A stretch of DNA of 37,038 nt from JADHLJ01 sp038116915 (GTDB lineage Bacteria > Pseudomonadota > Alphaproteobacteria > Thalassobaculales > Thalassobaculaceae), in NCBI GenBank assembly GCA_038116915.1, contig JAYOEU010000021.1:1-37038 (forward strand), written 5' to 3'. The notes beneath the pieces were generated by a model. The model was not told the origin of the DNA. It worked only from the letters and a program-made list of their open reading frames with translations, and ran no database searches. Below are positions 14,194-22,997 of this stretch, one piece after another. Position 1 is the stretch's first letter. Every line of letters starts with the position of its first letter. Both the position numbers and the translations under genes were made by a program.

Positions 14194-16039
14194 AAACGAC
14201 CGGTATCAGCGGCACCGCGACGGCAACGATCAGAATTTCGAGTGGCAAGCCGAGCCGCCAGTAGTCACCGAAATGATAGCCGCCGGGACCCATGACCAGC
14301 AGGTTGTTATGATGACCGATCGGCGTCAGGAACGCGCAGGACGCGCCGATCGCGACCGCCATCAGGAACGGATCCGCCGCCAGCCCGAGACCCCCGGCGA
14401 TACCGATGGCGACCGGCGCCATGACCACCGCGGTGGCGGCGTTGTTCATGATGTCCGACAGGGTCATGGTCAGGACAAGCACAAGTCCGAGTACCAAATA
14501 GGGAGACACGCCGCCTCCGACTTCCGAGACCATGCCGGCGATCGCGCCGGCCGCCCCGGTGCTCTCGATCGCGCCGCCGACCGGGATCATCGCACCGAGA
14601 AGCACGATCACCGGCCAATCCACGGCCTCGTAAACCTGGTTCATGGTCATCGTGCCGGTCACCACGATCGCCAGGACCGCGAGTGCGAAACAAAGCGCGG
14701 CCGGCGCCAATCCCGACGCGGTACCGGCGATCGCCAACGCGAAGAAACCGAGCGGCAGGAAAGAGCGGTTGTGGTCGAGGCTGATCTCGCGCTGTGCCAG
14801 CGGCAGGCATCCGAGCGTCGATAAGGTGCCGTAAATCGTATCCGGTTCGCCTTGGATCAGCAGCACATCGCCGACCCGGACCCTGGTGTCGCGCAACCTC
14901 GAGCGGATCGGCGCGCCCTCGCGGGCGATTGCCAGAAGGTTCACGCCATACCGGGACCTGAGCCGGATATCCGCGGCGGACTTGCCGTCGATCATCGCCC
15001 GAGGAGGCACCACGGCTTCCAGGACCAACGGACCATCGGGGGAAGGCTTTTCCGTTTTCTCGGACTTTTCAAGGCTTTCCGGTTCTTTTGAAGGTGCATT
15101 TTGCCCATCTTCGGTCCCGGAGGCTTCGGCCCGCTCCTTTTCCTTCAAACGTTCCCGAATTTCCAAACCCTTGGCGATCGCGGTTTCGATCTGCTCCGGC
15201 GTTCCGCGCATCATCAGGATGTCACCGGCGATCAGAGCTTCGTGATGCAGCCGCCGGACAATGCGCTCCCGCCTACGGATCAGAGCCAGCTCCGTCGGCC
15301 TGGCGCCATCGCCGCTGACCGGCCCGATCGCGTCGACCTTCTGGCCAACGAGGGGCGAATTTTCCGGAACCACGAATTCCGTCACATAGCCGGCAAGATC
15401 GAACTCCGGCCCCGCCTCCTCGGTCCCGCGATGATCCGGAAGCAGCCACCGCGATGCGATCACGACAAATCCGATCCCGACAAGCGCGACGGGAATACCG
15501 ACCAGCGCGAAGTCGAACATCGCAAATCCCTGGCCCTGGGCGGATTGCCTGAAGCCCGAGACGATGATGTTCGGCGGGGTGCCGATCAAGGTCACCAGAC
15601 CACCGAGAATAGAGGCAAAGGAAAGAGGCATCAGGATCCGGGAAGGCGATACGCCGTCACGGCGGGCGATACCGAGCCCCACGGGCATGAGCAGGGCCAG
15701 CGCCCCGACATTGTTCATGAAGCCCGACACCGCCGCCGCCAGACAATCCAACACGACGAACCGCCCGCGGCCGGCCGCCTCAACCCTAACCAGACGTCCG
15801 ACCAGCATATCGACCAGCCCGGCCCGGGCCATCGAGGCGGAAATCGCCAGAACCGCCGCAACGGTGATGACGGCGGGATGGCCGAACCCCAGGAACGCTT
15901 CTCCCGCGGGCACCAGACCGAGCACGACAGACGCGCTCAAGGTCAGCAGCGCGACAACGTCGGCGCGCCATTTCCCCCAGACGAACAGCGCCATCGCAAC
16001 CGCGAGAACGGCGAGAATTTCAACCTGCTGAACAGCCAT
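14183..16039 (-). CDS. SLC13/DASS-type permease with two RCK_C domains
   Basis: Membrane transporter of 618 residues in the ArsB/NhaD-related SLC13 superfamily, whose members move sulfate, di- or tricarboxylates with sodium. Two membrane halves (about 5-200 and 425-618) each carry a family hairpin: SGFMNNVGALALLMPV with LIGTPPNIIVSG in the first, and SDIMNNAATAVVMAPV with FLTPIGHHNNLLVMG in the second. Between them are two soluble TrkA_C/RCK_C regulatory domains (about 222-290 and 340-415), common in bacterial members. They are separated by an unusual 45-residue charged, Lys/Glu/Ser-rich linker (about 293-337). Substrate cannot be read from sequence. It is transcribed alone, convergent with the ATPase gene, 41 bases downstream of the broken acyl-CoA dehydrogenase gene. 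Confidence 0.87.
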   Translation of the reverse strand: MAVQQVEILAVLAVAMALFVWGKWRADVVALLTLSASVVLGLVPAGEAFLGFGHPAVITVAAVLAISASMARAGLVDMLVGRLVRVEAAGRGRFVVLDCLAAAVSGFMNNVGALALLMPVGLGIARRDGVSPSRILMPLSFASILGGLVTLIGTPPNIIVSGFRQSAQGQGFAMFDFALVGIPVALVGIGFVVIASRWLLPDHRGTEEAGPEFDLAGYVTEFVVPENSPLVGQKVDAIGPVSGDGARPTELALIRRRERIVRRLHHEALIAGDILMMRGTPEQIETAIAKGLEIRERLKEKERAEASGTEDGQNAPSKEPESLEKSEKTEKPSPDGPLVLEAVVPPRAMIDGKSAADIRLRSRYGVNLLAIAREGAPIRSRLRDTRVRVGDVLLIQGEPDTIYGTLSTLGCLPLAQREISLDHNRSFLPLGFFALAIAGTASGLAPAALCFALAVLAIVVTGTMTMNQVYEAVDWPVIVLLGAMIPVGGAIESTGAAGAIAGMVSEVGGGVSPYLVLGLVLVLTMTLSDIMNNAATAVVMAPVAIGIAGGLGLAADPFLMAVAIGASCAFLTPIGHHNNLLVMGPGGYHFGDYWRLGLPLEILIVAVAVPLIPVVWPF

Positions 16040-16080
16040 CCTAGTTTCCTTGGCCGAATAGGGTTCCGCGTGCCACCAGC

Positions 16081-17289
16081 CTACTCCTCGGGCAAGTCAT
16101 CGGCGAGAACCCGGCCGATATAGCCGCGGGCATCGACCGGGGAATAAGGCTGCATGAAGGGACCGGCGCGGACATCGCGGTATAGCCGGGACAGCGGGTT
16201 GCCGGACATGAAACCACCACCGCCGCTGAGATCCATCGCCTGGCTAACGATGTCGATCGCGTGACGGTTCACCACCCATTTGGCGCTTTGATAGTCCTTC
16301 ATCAATTCATGGCCCTGCTCGTAGCTGGCGTTCCGGCCTTCCTCGCTGTCGGTCATGAAGGCATCGAGATTTTCACCGAGCCGGGCGAGGATGCTCTGGG
16401 CACTCGCCAGCATGATTTCCATCTCGGCAAGAACGTGATGCGCGCCGGTTCTCGCCCTGGCCTTGCGTTGCCCGGCAACAGCGATTTCCATCGCTCTCTC
16501 CGCTATTCCCATAAATGCGCCGACCAGCGGCACGTTCGCCAAGGTCCGGTTCACCAGAACCGCCGTGCTCCACCTGCCCCAGGGACCGATCCTGCGCAAC
16601 GCATCAAGCGGCACCGGGCAATCGTCGAAGGTGAGCGACTGGCTGCCCGAAGCACGCATGCCGAGCGCGTCCCAGTCACCGCCATGGTGAATGCCGGGCG
16701 TGTCCATCGCCAGCAATACATTGGCGATATGATCACCCTCCGCGTCCCGCATGCGCACATTGGTCGCGACATGGGTCGCCAGGGGCGACATGGTGACGAA
16801 ATGCTTGGTTCCCGAAAGCCGCCAGCCATCGCCGCTCCGGCGTGCTTCCGTCAGGGGATGAAGATTGTCCGTGCCCCGCTCGGTGGTGGTGGAGCAGATC
16901 AGCATCTCACCCCGTGCGACCGCCTCCAGAATTCCCTCGGCACGGCGATGCGGCGCGGAGCCCGGCGCGCTCGCCCGATAGAGCGCCGCCAGACCACGGG
17001 TCGCGGAGAGGTGCATGCTGATGGCAATGGCGGCGGAACCGTCGCCCTTGGCAAGAGTGGCGATCAGCAAGGTCCAGTCATGCATCGAACGCAGCCCGCG
17101 GCCGCCGAGGTCTTCCGGCACGAAGGCTGCCGCGATTCAGGTTCGCTGCATGTCGCGGAAATTTTCCGGACGGATTTCACCCGCCCGGTCGGCCGCATCG
17201 GCGCGCGCACTGAAATTGCCGATAAGATCGCTTGCAAGCGCGATAAGCTGCTTGCCCGCCGGGGTTCTTGGCTGAATGCTGTAACTCAT
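16081..17289 (-). pseudogene. Acyl-CoA-dehydrogenase-like gene interrupted by an in-frame TGA
   Basis: A 402-codon acyl-CoA dehydrogenase-fold gene starting at the ATG at 17289 (MSYSIQPRTP). Codon 51 (17139-17137) is TGA, and the same frame continues without a shift into AAAFVPEDLGGRGLRS and the rest of the fold. That rest includes the middle beta domain (STTTERGTDNLHPL, GTKHFVTMSPLATHVA) and C-terminal SGGGGFMSGNPLSRLYRDVRAG. The position normally holds Gly or Arg in this family, so GGA>TGA or CGA>TGA explains it. The C-terminus lacks the usual EGT-type catalytic Glu, as in monooxygenase-like branches, so the substrate is unknown. The rest of the reading frame is intact, so the lesion is recent, a sequencing error, or read through. 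The adjacent divergent gene encodes SelD, but I see no convincing SECIS element. Confidence 0.85.
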
Positions 17290-17471
17290 CCGGAGATCGT
17301 TCTCCCGAGGCTGTAAGGGCCTGATATTCCACGTCGCGACACTATAAGATTGTTCCGGATGGTTTGATAGAATCGCCACCAGCCAACCCACGGAACATTG
17401 ATTTGCACCCGCGCCCTTACCTGCGGTAAGCCACCGCACCCACCGTCTTTCCACGCTTTTGCGGACACGCC

Positions 17472-19667
17472 GTGCAAACCACGCCCATTCTGAAGGATCT
17501 TGTGCTGATCGGCGGCGGGCACGCCCATGTCGAGGTGCTGCGGCGTTTCGCCATGCAACCGGTGACCGGCACGCGGATCACCTTGGTTTCCGAGGCATCG
17601 ACAAGCCCCTATTCCGGGATGCTGCCGGGGCATGTCGCCTGGCACTACGACAGTGAGGAGATCCATATCGATCTTCGCCGGCTGGCCGCAGTGTCCGGCG
17701 CGCGGTTCATCCGAGCCCGGGTGTCAGGTCTTGATCCGGACAGCCGTGTGCTGCTGTTCGAGAACCGGCCTTCCCTCGCCTACAACCTTCTGTCGATCAA
17801 CACGGGCTCGGTGCCGAACACCGGCACCACGCCGGGGTCGGCGGCGTTCGCGCTTCCGGTAAAGCCGATCGGCGCCTTTCTCGACCGGTTATCCACGACC
17901 GTGGGGCAAAATCAGGCAAGGCGGGTCGCCGTGGTCGGGGGCGGGGCGGCCGGAATCGAGATCAGCCTGGCGTTGCGCCGTCGTTTCGGCGGCAACCCGA
18001 CATTTGAATTGGCGCTCTACGAGGCCGGCGAGACGATTGTTGCAGGCATCAATCCCCGGGCCCGCCGTCATATTCTGAAAGCCCTCTCCGAAGCCGGGAT
18101 CATGGTTCATACCGGCCATACCGTCGACGCGATTAATGAAGAAGCCCTGGTGCTCGCGGACGGTCGCCGGGTTCCATCGGATCTTACGATCTGGGCAACC
18201 GGAGCTTCGGCACCGGATTGGCTTGCGCATACCGGCCTCGCCACGACAGCCGAAGGCTTCTTGCGGATCGGTCCCGATTTACGGTCGGTAAGCCACGCGA
18301 CCATCTTCGGCGCTGGTGATAGCGCGGCGATCGATGGCGCCTCGCTTCCGCGTTCCGGGGTCTACGCGGTCCGCCAAGGCAGCGTTCTCGCCGACAATCT
18401 GCACCGGGTTCTGAAGGGCGAAAGGACCAGGCGGTATCGCCCCCAGAGCCAATTCCTGCGCCTTATCGCCACCGGTCCGAAGCATGCGGTCGCCTCGCGC
18501 GGCTCCTTCGCGGCGGCTGGAAAATGGGTCTGGCGGTGGAAAGACCGGATCGACCGGCGTTTCATGGACCGCTACGGCACCTTATCCCCCATGCGGCCGG
18601 CGCAAGCCGGCATTTCGGTTCGGGAGCCATCCGATCAAGGCGTGGATCCCGCCATGCGATGCAAGGGCTGCGGCGCGAAACTCGGGCCGGACGTGCTCTC
18701 GAGAGCGCTGGAGAGACTGTCGACTTCCGGATCGGCTCCTGATCCAGCCATGCTGGACGACGCGGCGATCCTGACCCCGCCGCCGGGTTTTTCCGTGCTG
18801 CAGAGCGTCGACTTCTTTCCGGCCCTGTTGTCCGACCCCCGGTTGTTCGGCATGATCGCCGCCAATCATTGCCTGGGCGACATACATGCCATGGGAGCAA
18901 AGCCATGGACCGCGCTTGCCCTGGCCCAAGTATGCGCCGGGGCCGAGGAAATCCAGTCCGAGGATCTGTTCCACATGCTGGCCGGCGCGGCGACGATCCT
19001 GGAGGCGGAGGGCGCGCGACTGATCGGCGGGCACAGCCTGGAGGGCGACGAACTCGGCCTCGGTTTCACCGTGAACGGCCTGGCGAAGCCCGACGCGATC
19101 ATCGGCAAGGCCGGGCTTGCTCCCGGCGATGTGCTGATCCTGACCAAACCAATCGGCACCGGAACGCTGTTCGCGGCGGAAATGCGCGGCAGGGCGAAGC
19201 CTCGGTGGATCGACGATGCGATCGAGATGATGACGCGGGGAAACGGCGCCGCCGCCCAGATCTTCAGCGCCAACGGCGCGACCGCGATGACGGATGTCAC
19301 CGGGTTCGGCCTCGCCGGGCATCTCGGCGAGATGCTCAATGCATCGGGCATGGATGCCATGCTCGACACGGAGGCGATACCGGTCCTGGACGGAGCAAGG
19401 GAGCTTCTGAATGCCGGCATCGAAAGCTCGCTCGCGCCGAGGAACCGCCGGCGGGTGGAACGGACGCTCGCCGATCCGGAACGCTGGCCTGCCCATCTGG
19501 TCGGACTGCTCTCGGACCCTCAGACCGCGGGCGGCCTGCTTGCGGGTGTTCCGGCGGACAAGGCCGCCGAATGCCTCGCCGCACTCAATGCCGCCGGAAG
19601 CGACGCCCGGATTGTCGGACACGCCGTCGACAGGCGTTCCTCAACCGCACGGATCCACCTCGATTGA
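17472..19667 (+). CDS. selD: Fusion of NDH-2-like flavoprotein and selenide, water dikinase (SelD)
   Basis: Bifunctional 731-residue protein. Residues about 8-375 are a two-dinucleotide-fold flavoprotein like NADH dehydrogenase 2: FAD motif LIGGGHAHVEVL, second motif VAVVGGGAAGIEIS, and FAD-closing IFGAGDSAA. Residues about 395-731 are SelD, which makes selenophosphate from selenide and ATP for selenocysteine and 2-selenouridine. The catalytic pair is in CKGCGAK: Cys400 and Lys403, matching E. coli Cys17 and Lys20. The active-site residue is Cys, not Sec. DVTGFGLAGHL and SDPQTAGGLL are typical SelD blocks. This fusion is known from other bacteria; the flavoprotein may supply reduced selenium, which is inferred. 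The start is a GTG at 17472 with a weak ribosome site. No selA, selB, selU or tRNA-Sec lies in the window. Confidence 0.93.
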   Translation: MQTTPILKDLVLIGGGHAHVEVLRRFAMQPVTGTRITLVSEASTSPYSGMLPGHVAWHYDSEEIHIDLRRLAAVSGARFIRARVSGLDPDSRVLLFENRPSLAYNLLSINTGSVPNTGTTPGSAAFALPVKPIGAFLDRLSTTVGQNQARRVAVVGGGAAGIEISLALRRRFGGNPTFELALYEAGETIVAGINPRARRHILKALSEAGIMVHTGHTVDAINEEALVLADGRRVPSDLTIWATGASAPDWLAHTGLATTAEGFLRIGPDLRSVSHATIFGAGDSAAIDGASLPRSGVYAVRQGSVLADNLHRVLKGERTRRYRPQSQFLRLIATGPKHAVASRGSFAAAGKWVWRWKDRIDRRFMDRYGTLSPMRPAQAGISVREPSDQGVDPAMRCKGCGAKLGPDVLSRALERLSTSGSAPDPAMLDDAAILTPPPGFSVLQSVDFFPALLSDPRLFGMIAANHCLGDIHAMGAKPWTALALAQVCAGAEEIQSEDLFHMLAGAATILEAEGARLIGGHSLEGDELGLGFTVNGLAKPDAIIGKAGLAPGDVLILTKPIGTGTLFAAEMRGRAKPRWIDDAIEMMTRGNGAAAQIFSANGATAMTDVTGFGLAGHLGEMLNASGMDAMLDTEAIPVLDGARELLNAGIESSLAPRNRRRVERTLADPERWPAHLVGLLSDPQTAGGLLAGVPADKAAECLAALNAAGSDARIVGHAVDRRSSTARIHLD

Positions 19668-19723
19668 ACCGGTAGTCTTGACCGAGGCGTCGAAGACCGA
19701 GCGGTCTCCGCCGTATCGGATCG

Positions 19724-20650
19724 TCAGGCGTCCTCGGCCGGGGCGATGTTCTTGATGCCAGCCATCAGCGAGGCCGGAACCGTTTCGATCAACTCGTCCA
19801 CCGTGAACATGCCGTCATTGTCGTACTTGTAGATCGCTTTTGCGACCTCGCCATACTGGTAGGTATGGATCAGCGAGCGTTCGGCATGGAATATCTGGCC
19901 GTTCACATCGCGGGCCTCTTCGGTGCAGAGATAGGCGACGATCGGCGGGACATATTCCGGTCCAGGCATGGCCATCCGGGACTCGTACTCCGCCTGGGTG
20001 AGCAGCCCGCTTTCCAGACGCCGCTTCCAGTTGGCGATCACAGCGTCGTTGACCGTCATGCGGGTCGCGGCCATCGGACAGATGGCGTTTGCGGTGATGC
20101 CGTAACGGCCGCATTCACGCGAGATCGAGCGGGTGAGGCCGATGATTCCGGCCTTGGCCGCCGAGTAGTTGCACTGTCCGACAGAGCCCTTGAAGGCATC
20201 GGACGAGAAATTGACGATCCGTCCGAACCGCTGCTGGCGCATCGGCTTGATCGCATGATGGCACATGTTCCAGTGCCCCTTCAGATGCACGTTAATGACC
20301 GCGTCGAAGTCGTCCTCGGACATGTTCCAGATCATCCGCTCGCGCAGCATGCCGGCGACATTGACCACGAAATCGATCTTGCCGAAGGTCTCCGTGCATT
20401 GCAGGACCATCAGCCCGGCCGCCTCGTATTCGGTCACCGAGGAGAAGTTGGCGACCGCCTTGCCGCCAGCGTTCATGATTTCGTCGACGACATCCTGCGC
20501 GGGAGTGCCTTGTTCCTCCTCGCCGGATCGTCCGACATTCGGGTCGTTGACCACGACGCTGGCTCCCTGCTGGGCCAACAGCAATGCCACCGCGCGGCCG
20601 ATGCCGCGTCCCGCGCCGGTCACGATGCCGGCCTTTCCTTGCAAGTTCAT
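19724..20650 (-). CDS. Short-chain dehydrogenase/reductase
   Basis: NAD(P)-dependent SDR oxidoreductase, 308 residues, somewhat longer than classical members because of a C-terminal extension after about residue 250. The cofactor motif is TGAGRGIG (11-18). NVAG (97-100) stands where NNAG is usual. The catalytic set is Asn120, Ser150, Tyr162 and Lys166 (NYSAAKAG). It resembles the 3-hydroxyacyl-CoA dehydrogenase-like SDRs of multifunctional enzyme type 2, so oxidation of a hydroxyacyl-CoA is a reasonable guess. The ATG at 20650 is chosen because GGAGGAG lies a few bases upstream. The 57-base gap to the convergent selD gene has no obvious terminator. It is separated from the racemase-like gene by a palindromic repeat. 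Confidence 0.88.
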   Translation of the reverse strand: MNLQGKAGIVTGAGRGIGRAVALLLAQQGASVVVNDPNVGRSGEEEQGTPAQDVVDEIMNAGGKAVANFSSVTEYEAAGLMVLQCTETFGKIDFVVNVAGMLRERMIWNMSEDDFDAVINVHLKGHWNMCHHAIKPMRQQRFGRIVNFSSDAFKGSVGQCNYSAAKAGIIGLTRSISRECGRYGITANAICPMAATRMTVNDAVIANWKRRLESGLLTQAEYESRMAMPGPEYVPPIVAYLCTEEARDVNGQIFHAERSLIHTYQYGEVAKAIYKYDNDGMFTVDELIETVPASLMAGIKNIAPAEDA

Positions 20651-20810
20651 GAGGGCTCCTCCGGGTAAATGTCCTGGTTCGGGCCAAAGCATGCCCGTCC
20701 GGAGCGCACGGGTCGAGGGGAAGCAGTCTTCAGGACATGCCTACCGCCTGCTTGATCATGCTGACGTTGCTCGATCGGGGCCGCATGCCATTCGACGAAT
20801 GAGCGGCAAC

Positions 20811-20919
20811 GGACAAAACCCTTCGAGACGCCGCTTCGCGGCTCCTCAGGGTGAGACCCTAAATGCCAGCACTCACCCTGAGGAGCGCGCTTCAGCGTGC
20901 GTCTCGAAGGGTCCTGTCC
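20811..20919. repeat. Long palindromic extragenic repeat, copy 1
   Basis: Nested perfect inverted repeats. The outer arms ACCCTTCGAGACGC (20818-20831) and GCGTCTCGAAGGGT (20899-20912) are flanked by GGACA and TGTCC. The inner arms are CTCCTCAGGGTGAG and CTCACCCTGAGGAG, around a 16-base loop. A small side hairpin lies between outer and inner arms on each side. The transcript would fold as a cruciform. It fills the roughly 300-base space between the SDR and racemase-like genes, where no gene is seen. A second copy lies at 22871-22981. I remember the same arm sequences as dispersed repeats in other alphaproteobacteria. Confidence 0.9.
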
Positions 20920-20950
20920 ACCACCCGCGCGCAGACTTGCCGGAAGCACC

Positions 20951-21742
20951 TTAGTGCCGGAACAGCGACCCGTAGCCCGTGACCTCGGCCCTAACGCCGG
21001 AGAGCCGAAGACAGTGCCAGAGGCTGACCTGGTTCGCCGAGAGAACCGGCCGCTGGAGATCCCGCTCAAGCGCGTCGAGAATGGCGACACATCGGAATCC
21101 GGTCCCGGCGATCAGCACGGAATCGGCGTCCGTCGGGCAAGCCGCCTTGATTTGGGTGAACAGCGGCTCGACCTGCTGTGCGAAACCCATGCCACGCGGA
21201 TAGAGCTCGCCCGGCGGCAGATCCCGCCAGCCCGGCCCCGGGTCATATCTGAGATGTCCCGCCGACTTGACGCCGAGATCGGCATAGTAGCGCAACCCAG
21301 CTTCAATGGTCGCGTCATTGAACCACGGCGGCAGGACAAGAAACGGGCGCTTGGCGCCCAGTGCGCGCAACGCCGCCAAACTGTCGAGTCCGTTGGTGGT
21401 AACGACCGTCGTGTCACCGACCAGGGCCGACAGGCGCTCAACCACCGCCTCGTCCCAACCCGCACCGCCGAGAATACTGCTGGAACTGTGACCGACGACA
21501 AGCGCCGAAAGCGGCATCGCGGCGAACTGTTTCGCACCGCGCGCCAAATCCTCGGCAAGCTCGACGCCGGTCCGGTCCGCGTTCCAACGGGCCCAGGGCG
21601 TGCCGGCGGTGATCCGAGCGGCATGCACCGAGACATGCGGCGGCGCCATCGCCCACCATTCAGCCTCGGGAACCGCCTCATTGCCGACAATGAACATGCC
21701 GATCCGGGCCTGCCAGCCCCAATTGTCCGGGCTTTCCCTCAT
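20951..21742 (-). CDS. Asp/Glu racemase superfamily protein (AMDase/maleate isomerase-like)
   Basis: 263-residue protein of the Asp/Glu/hydantoin racemase superfamily, closest in look to arylmalonate decarboxylase and maleate cis-trans isomerase. The conserved C-terminal block is IAGTGFRCVAILDALERDL followed by PVLSANQVSLWHCLRLSG. In this superfamily one or two cysteines act as acid/base. At the first site the sequence reads VVGHSSSSILGG, with His85 where a Cys often sits. At the second site Gly213 (IAGTG) replaces Cys, with another Cys at 218. The chemistry is therefore uncertain. The ATG at 21742 overlaps the LLM gene stop as ATGA, so the two are translationally coupled and likely act on one substrate. 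Confidence 0.8.
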   Translation of the reverse strand: MRESPDNWGWQARIGMFIVGNEAVPEAEWWAMAPPHVSVHAARITAGTPWARWNADRTGVELAEDLARGAKQFAAMPLSALVVGHSSSSILGGAGWDEAVVERLSALVGDTTVVTTNGLDSLAALRALGAKRPFLVLPPWFNDATIEAGLRYYADLGVKSAGHLRYDPGPGWRDLPPGELYPRGMGFAQQVEPLFTQIKAACPTDADSVLIAGTGFRCVAILDALERDLQRPVLSANQVSLWHCLRLSGVRAEVTGYGSLFRH

Positions 21743-22770
21743 GCCGCTCTCACGGCCCGGGCGATCTCGCCCCATTTCGCGAGATTGTCCGGGTTTTCCC
21801 GGATCGACTGCTTGGCGAGATACATCACCACCCGGCTGGCGATCCCCTTGTAGCGGTCGATCAGGCGGTCGGCCATGTCGTCCCAGCGAGCGACCACGGC
21901 GAAATGCTCCATCAGGTCGTCATTGATCAGATCCGCGACCGCGACCGCCCCCTTGGCGCGGAGCGTCTCGGCCAGTTCCACCCGCTTGCCCTCGTAGCCG
22001 AGATCGTCGAATTGGAAGGCATAGCCGGGTGTCGCACCGTAAAATCCAATGGCGGTTTTCGCCTCCCGCGCCAGCGATGCCCGCTCCTCCGGTGTATCGC
22101 CCGGCACCGCGAGCACCGGCACGATGAAATCGATATCGGCAAGAGTGCGGCCGGCCCGCGCGGCGCCCTCGGTGACCGCCGGGATGACCCGGTTGCGGAT
22201 ATAGGGTATGGAATGCATGGGATGGACGTGCAGGCCGTTCGCCACCTCTCCGGTTACCTTCAGCATCAGCGGATTGACGGCGGACATGTCGATCCTGATG
22301 TCCTCGAAATCATGCCGGGGCGGCGCCCATTGGGGGGTCAGCAGGTTCAGCTTGTAAAACGGCCCGTCATGCTCCAGCCGGGCTTCGCCGCGAAATGCCG
22401 CGAGCGACGCCTTTACCGCCAGCACATAGTCGCGCATGCGCTTGGCCGGCTGGTCGAATTCGGCACCGTAGCGGCGGACGATATGCGGTTTGACCTGACT
22501 GCCGAGACCGAGGCGGAAACGTCCGCCGGTATTCGCCGCCAGCTCCCAGGCGATCTGGGCCGAAACCATCGGGCTGCGCGGAAAGGCGACGGCGATGCCG
22601 GTACAGAAATGCAGCGACGGGGCCACGTTCGCCGCCGTCGCGATCTGCATCCACGGCACTTGCGCGCCCTCGGTGAACAGCAGCCCGGACATGCCCGCCG
22701 CCTCGGCATCGCGGGCCAGCTTGGCGACATTCTCCCAGGTATCGGCCCGGGTCATCACATCGAAGTGCAT
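21739..22770 (-). CDS. LLM-class flavin-dependent oxidoreductase
   Basis: Luciferase-like TIM-barrel monooxygenase or dehydrogenase using FMN or F420, 343 residues. Typical blocks are the N-terminal WENVAKLARDAEAAGMSGLLFTE, TGIAVAFPRSPMVSAQIAWELA and GRFRLGLGSQVKPHI. It looks most like the branch often annotated as F420-dependent 'TIGR03617', but the cofactor cannot be decided from sequence here. The ATG at 22770 (MHFDVMTRAD) is chosen because TGAGGAT precedes it at good distance; a GTG four codons upstream has no ribosome site. It is the first gene of the pair with the racemase-like gene, and the pair is bracketed by two palindromic repeats. Confidence 0.87.
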   Translation of the reverse strand: MHFDVMTRADTWENVAKLARDAEAAGMSGLLFTEGAQVPWMQIATAANVAPSLHFCTGIAVAFPRSPMVSAQIAWELAANTGGRFRLGLGSQVKPHIVRRYGAEFDQPAKRMRDYVLAVKASLAAFRGEARLEHDGPFYKLNLLTPQWAPPRHDFEDIRIDMSAVNPLMLKVTGEVANGLHVHPMHSIPYIRNRVIPAVTEGAARAGRTLADIDFIVPVLAVPGDTPEERASLAREAKTAIGFYGATPGYAFQFDDLGYEGKRVELAETLRAKGAVAVADLINDDLMEHFAVVARWDDMADRLIDRYKGIASRVVMYLAKQSIRENPDNLAKWGEIARAVRAA

Positions 22771-22870
22771 GGAGATCCTCACGGAAGGACAGATCGCGCG
22801 ATGATAGAGGACCGTGGGGAGATTCCAAGGGCGGCAACGTTAGCTCGGTTGGCGGTGTTGAGAATGCGCA

Positions 22871-22981
22871 GACAAGACCCTTCGAGACGCTCGTAAACTC
22901 GCTCCTCAGGGTGAGTGCCAGACTTCCAATATGTGACTCACCCTGAGGAGGCGCCGTAGCGCCGTCTCGAAGGGTCGTGTC
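22871..22981. repeat. Long palindromic extragenic repeat, copy 2
   Basis: Same architecture as the copy at 20811-20919. The outer arms are GACCCTTCGAGACG (22876-22889) and CGTCTCGAAGGGTC (22963-22976), flanked by GACA and TGTC. The inner arms are CTCCTCAGGGTGAG and CTCACCCTGAGGAG. The arms are nearly identical between copies, while the inner loop and side-hairpin sequences differ. That is the pattern expected if the fold is what is kept. It lies between the LLM and GST genes. Confidence 0.9.
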
Positions 22982-22997
22982 ACAAAAGGGGGTCCCG

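Noticed and set aside
17116..17139. SECIS-like hairpin after the TGA of the ACAD-like gene
   Set aside because: Only a 5-bp stem, no typical loop, and the family has Gly or Arg at the site. Kept only as a check within the finding.
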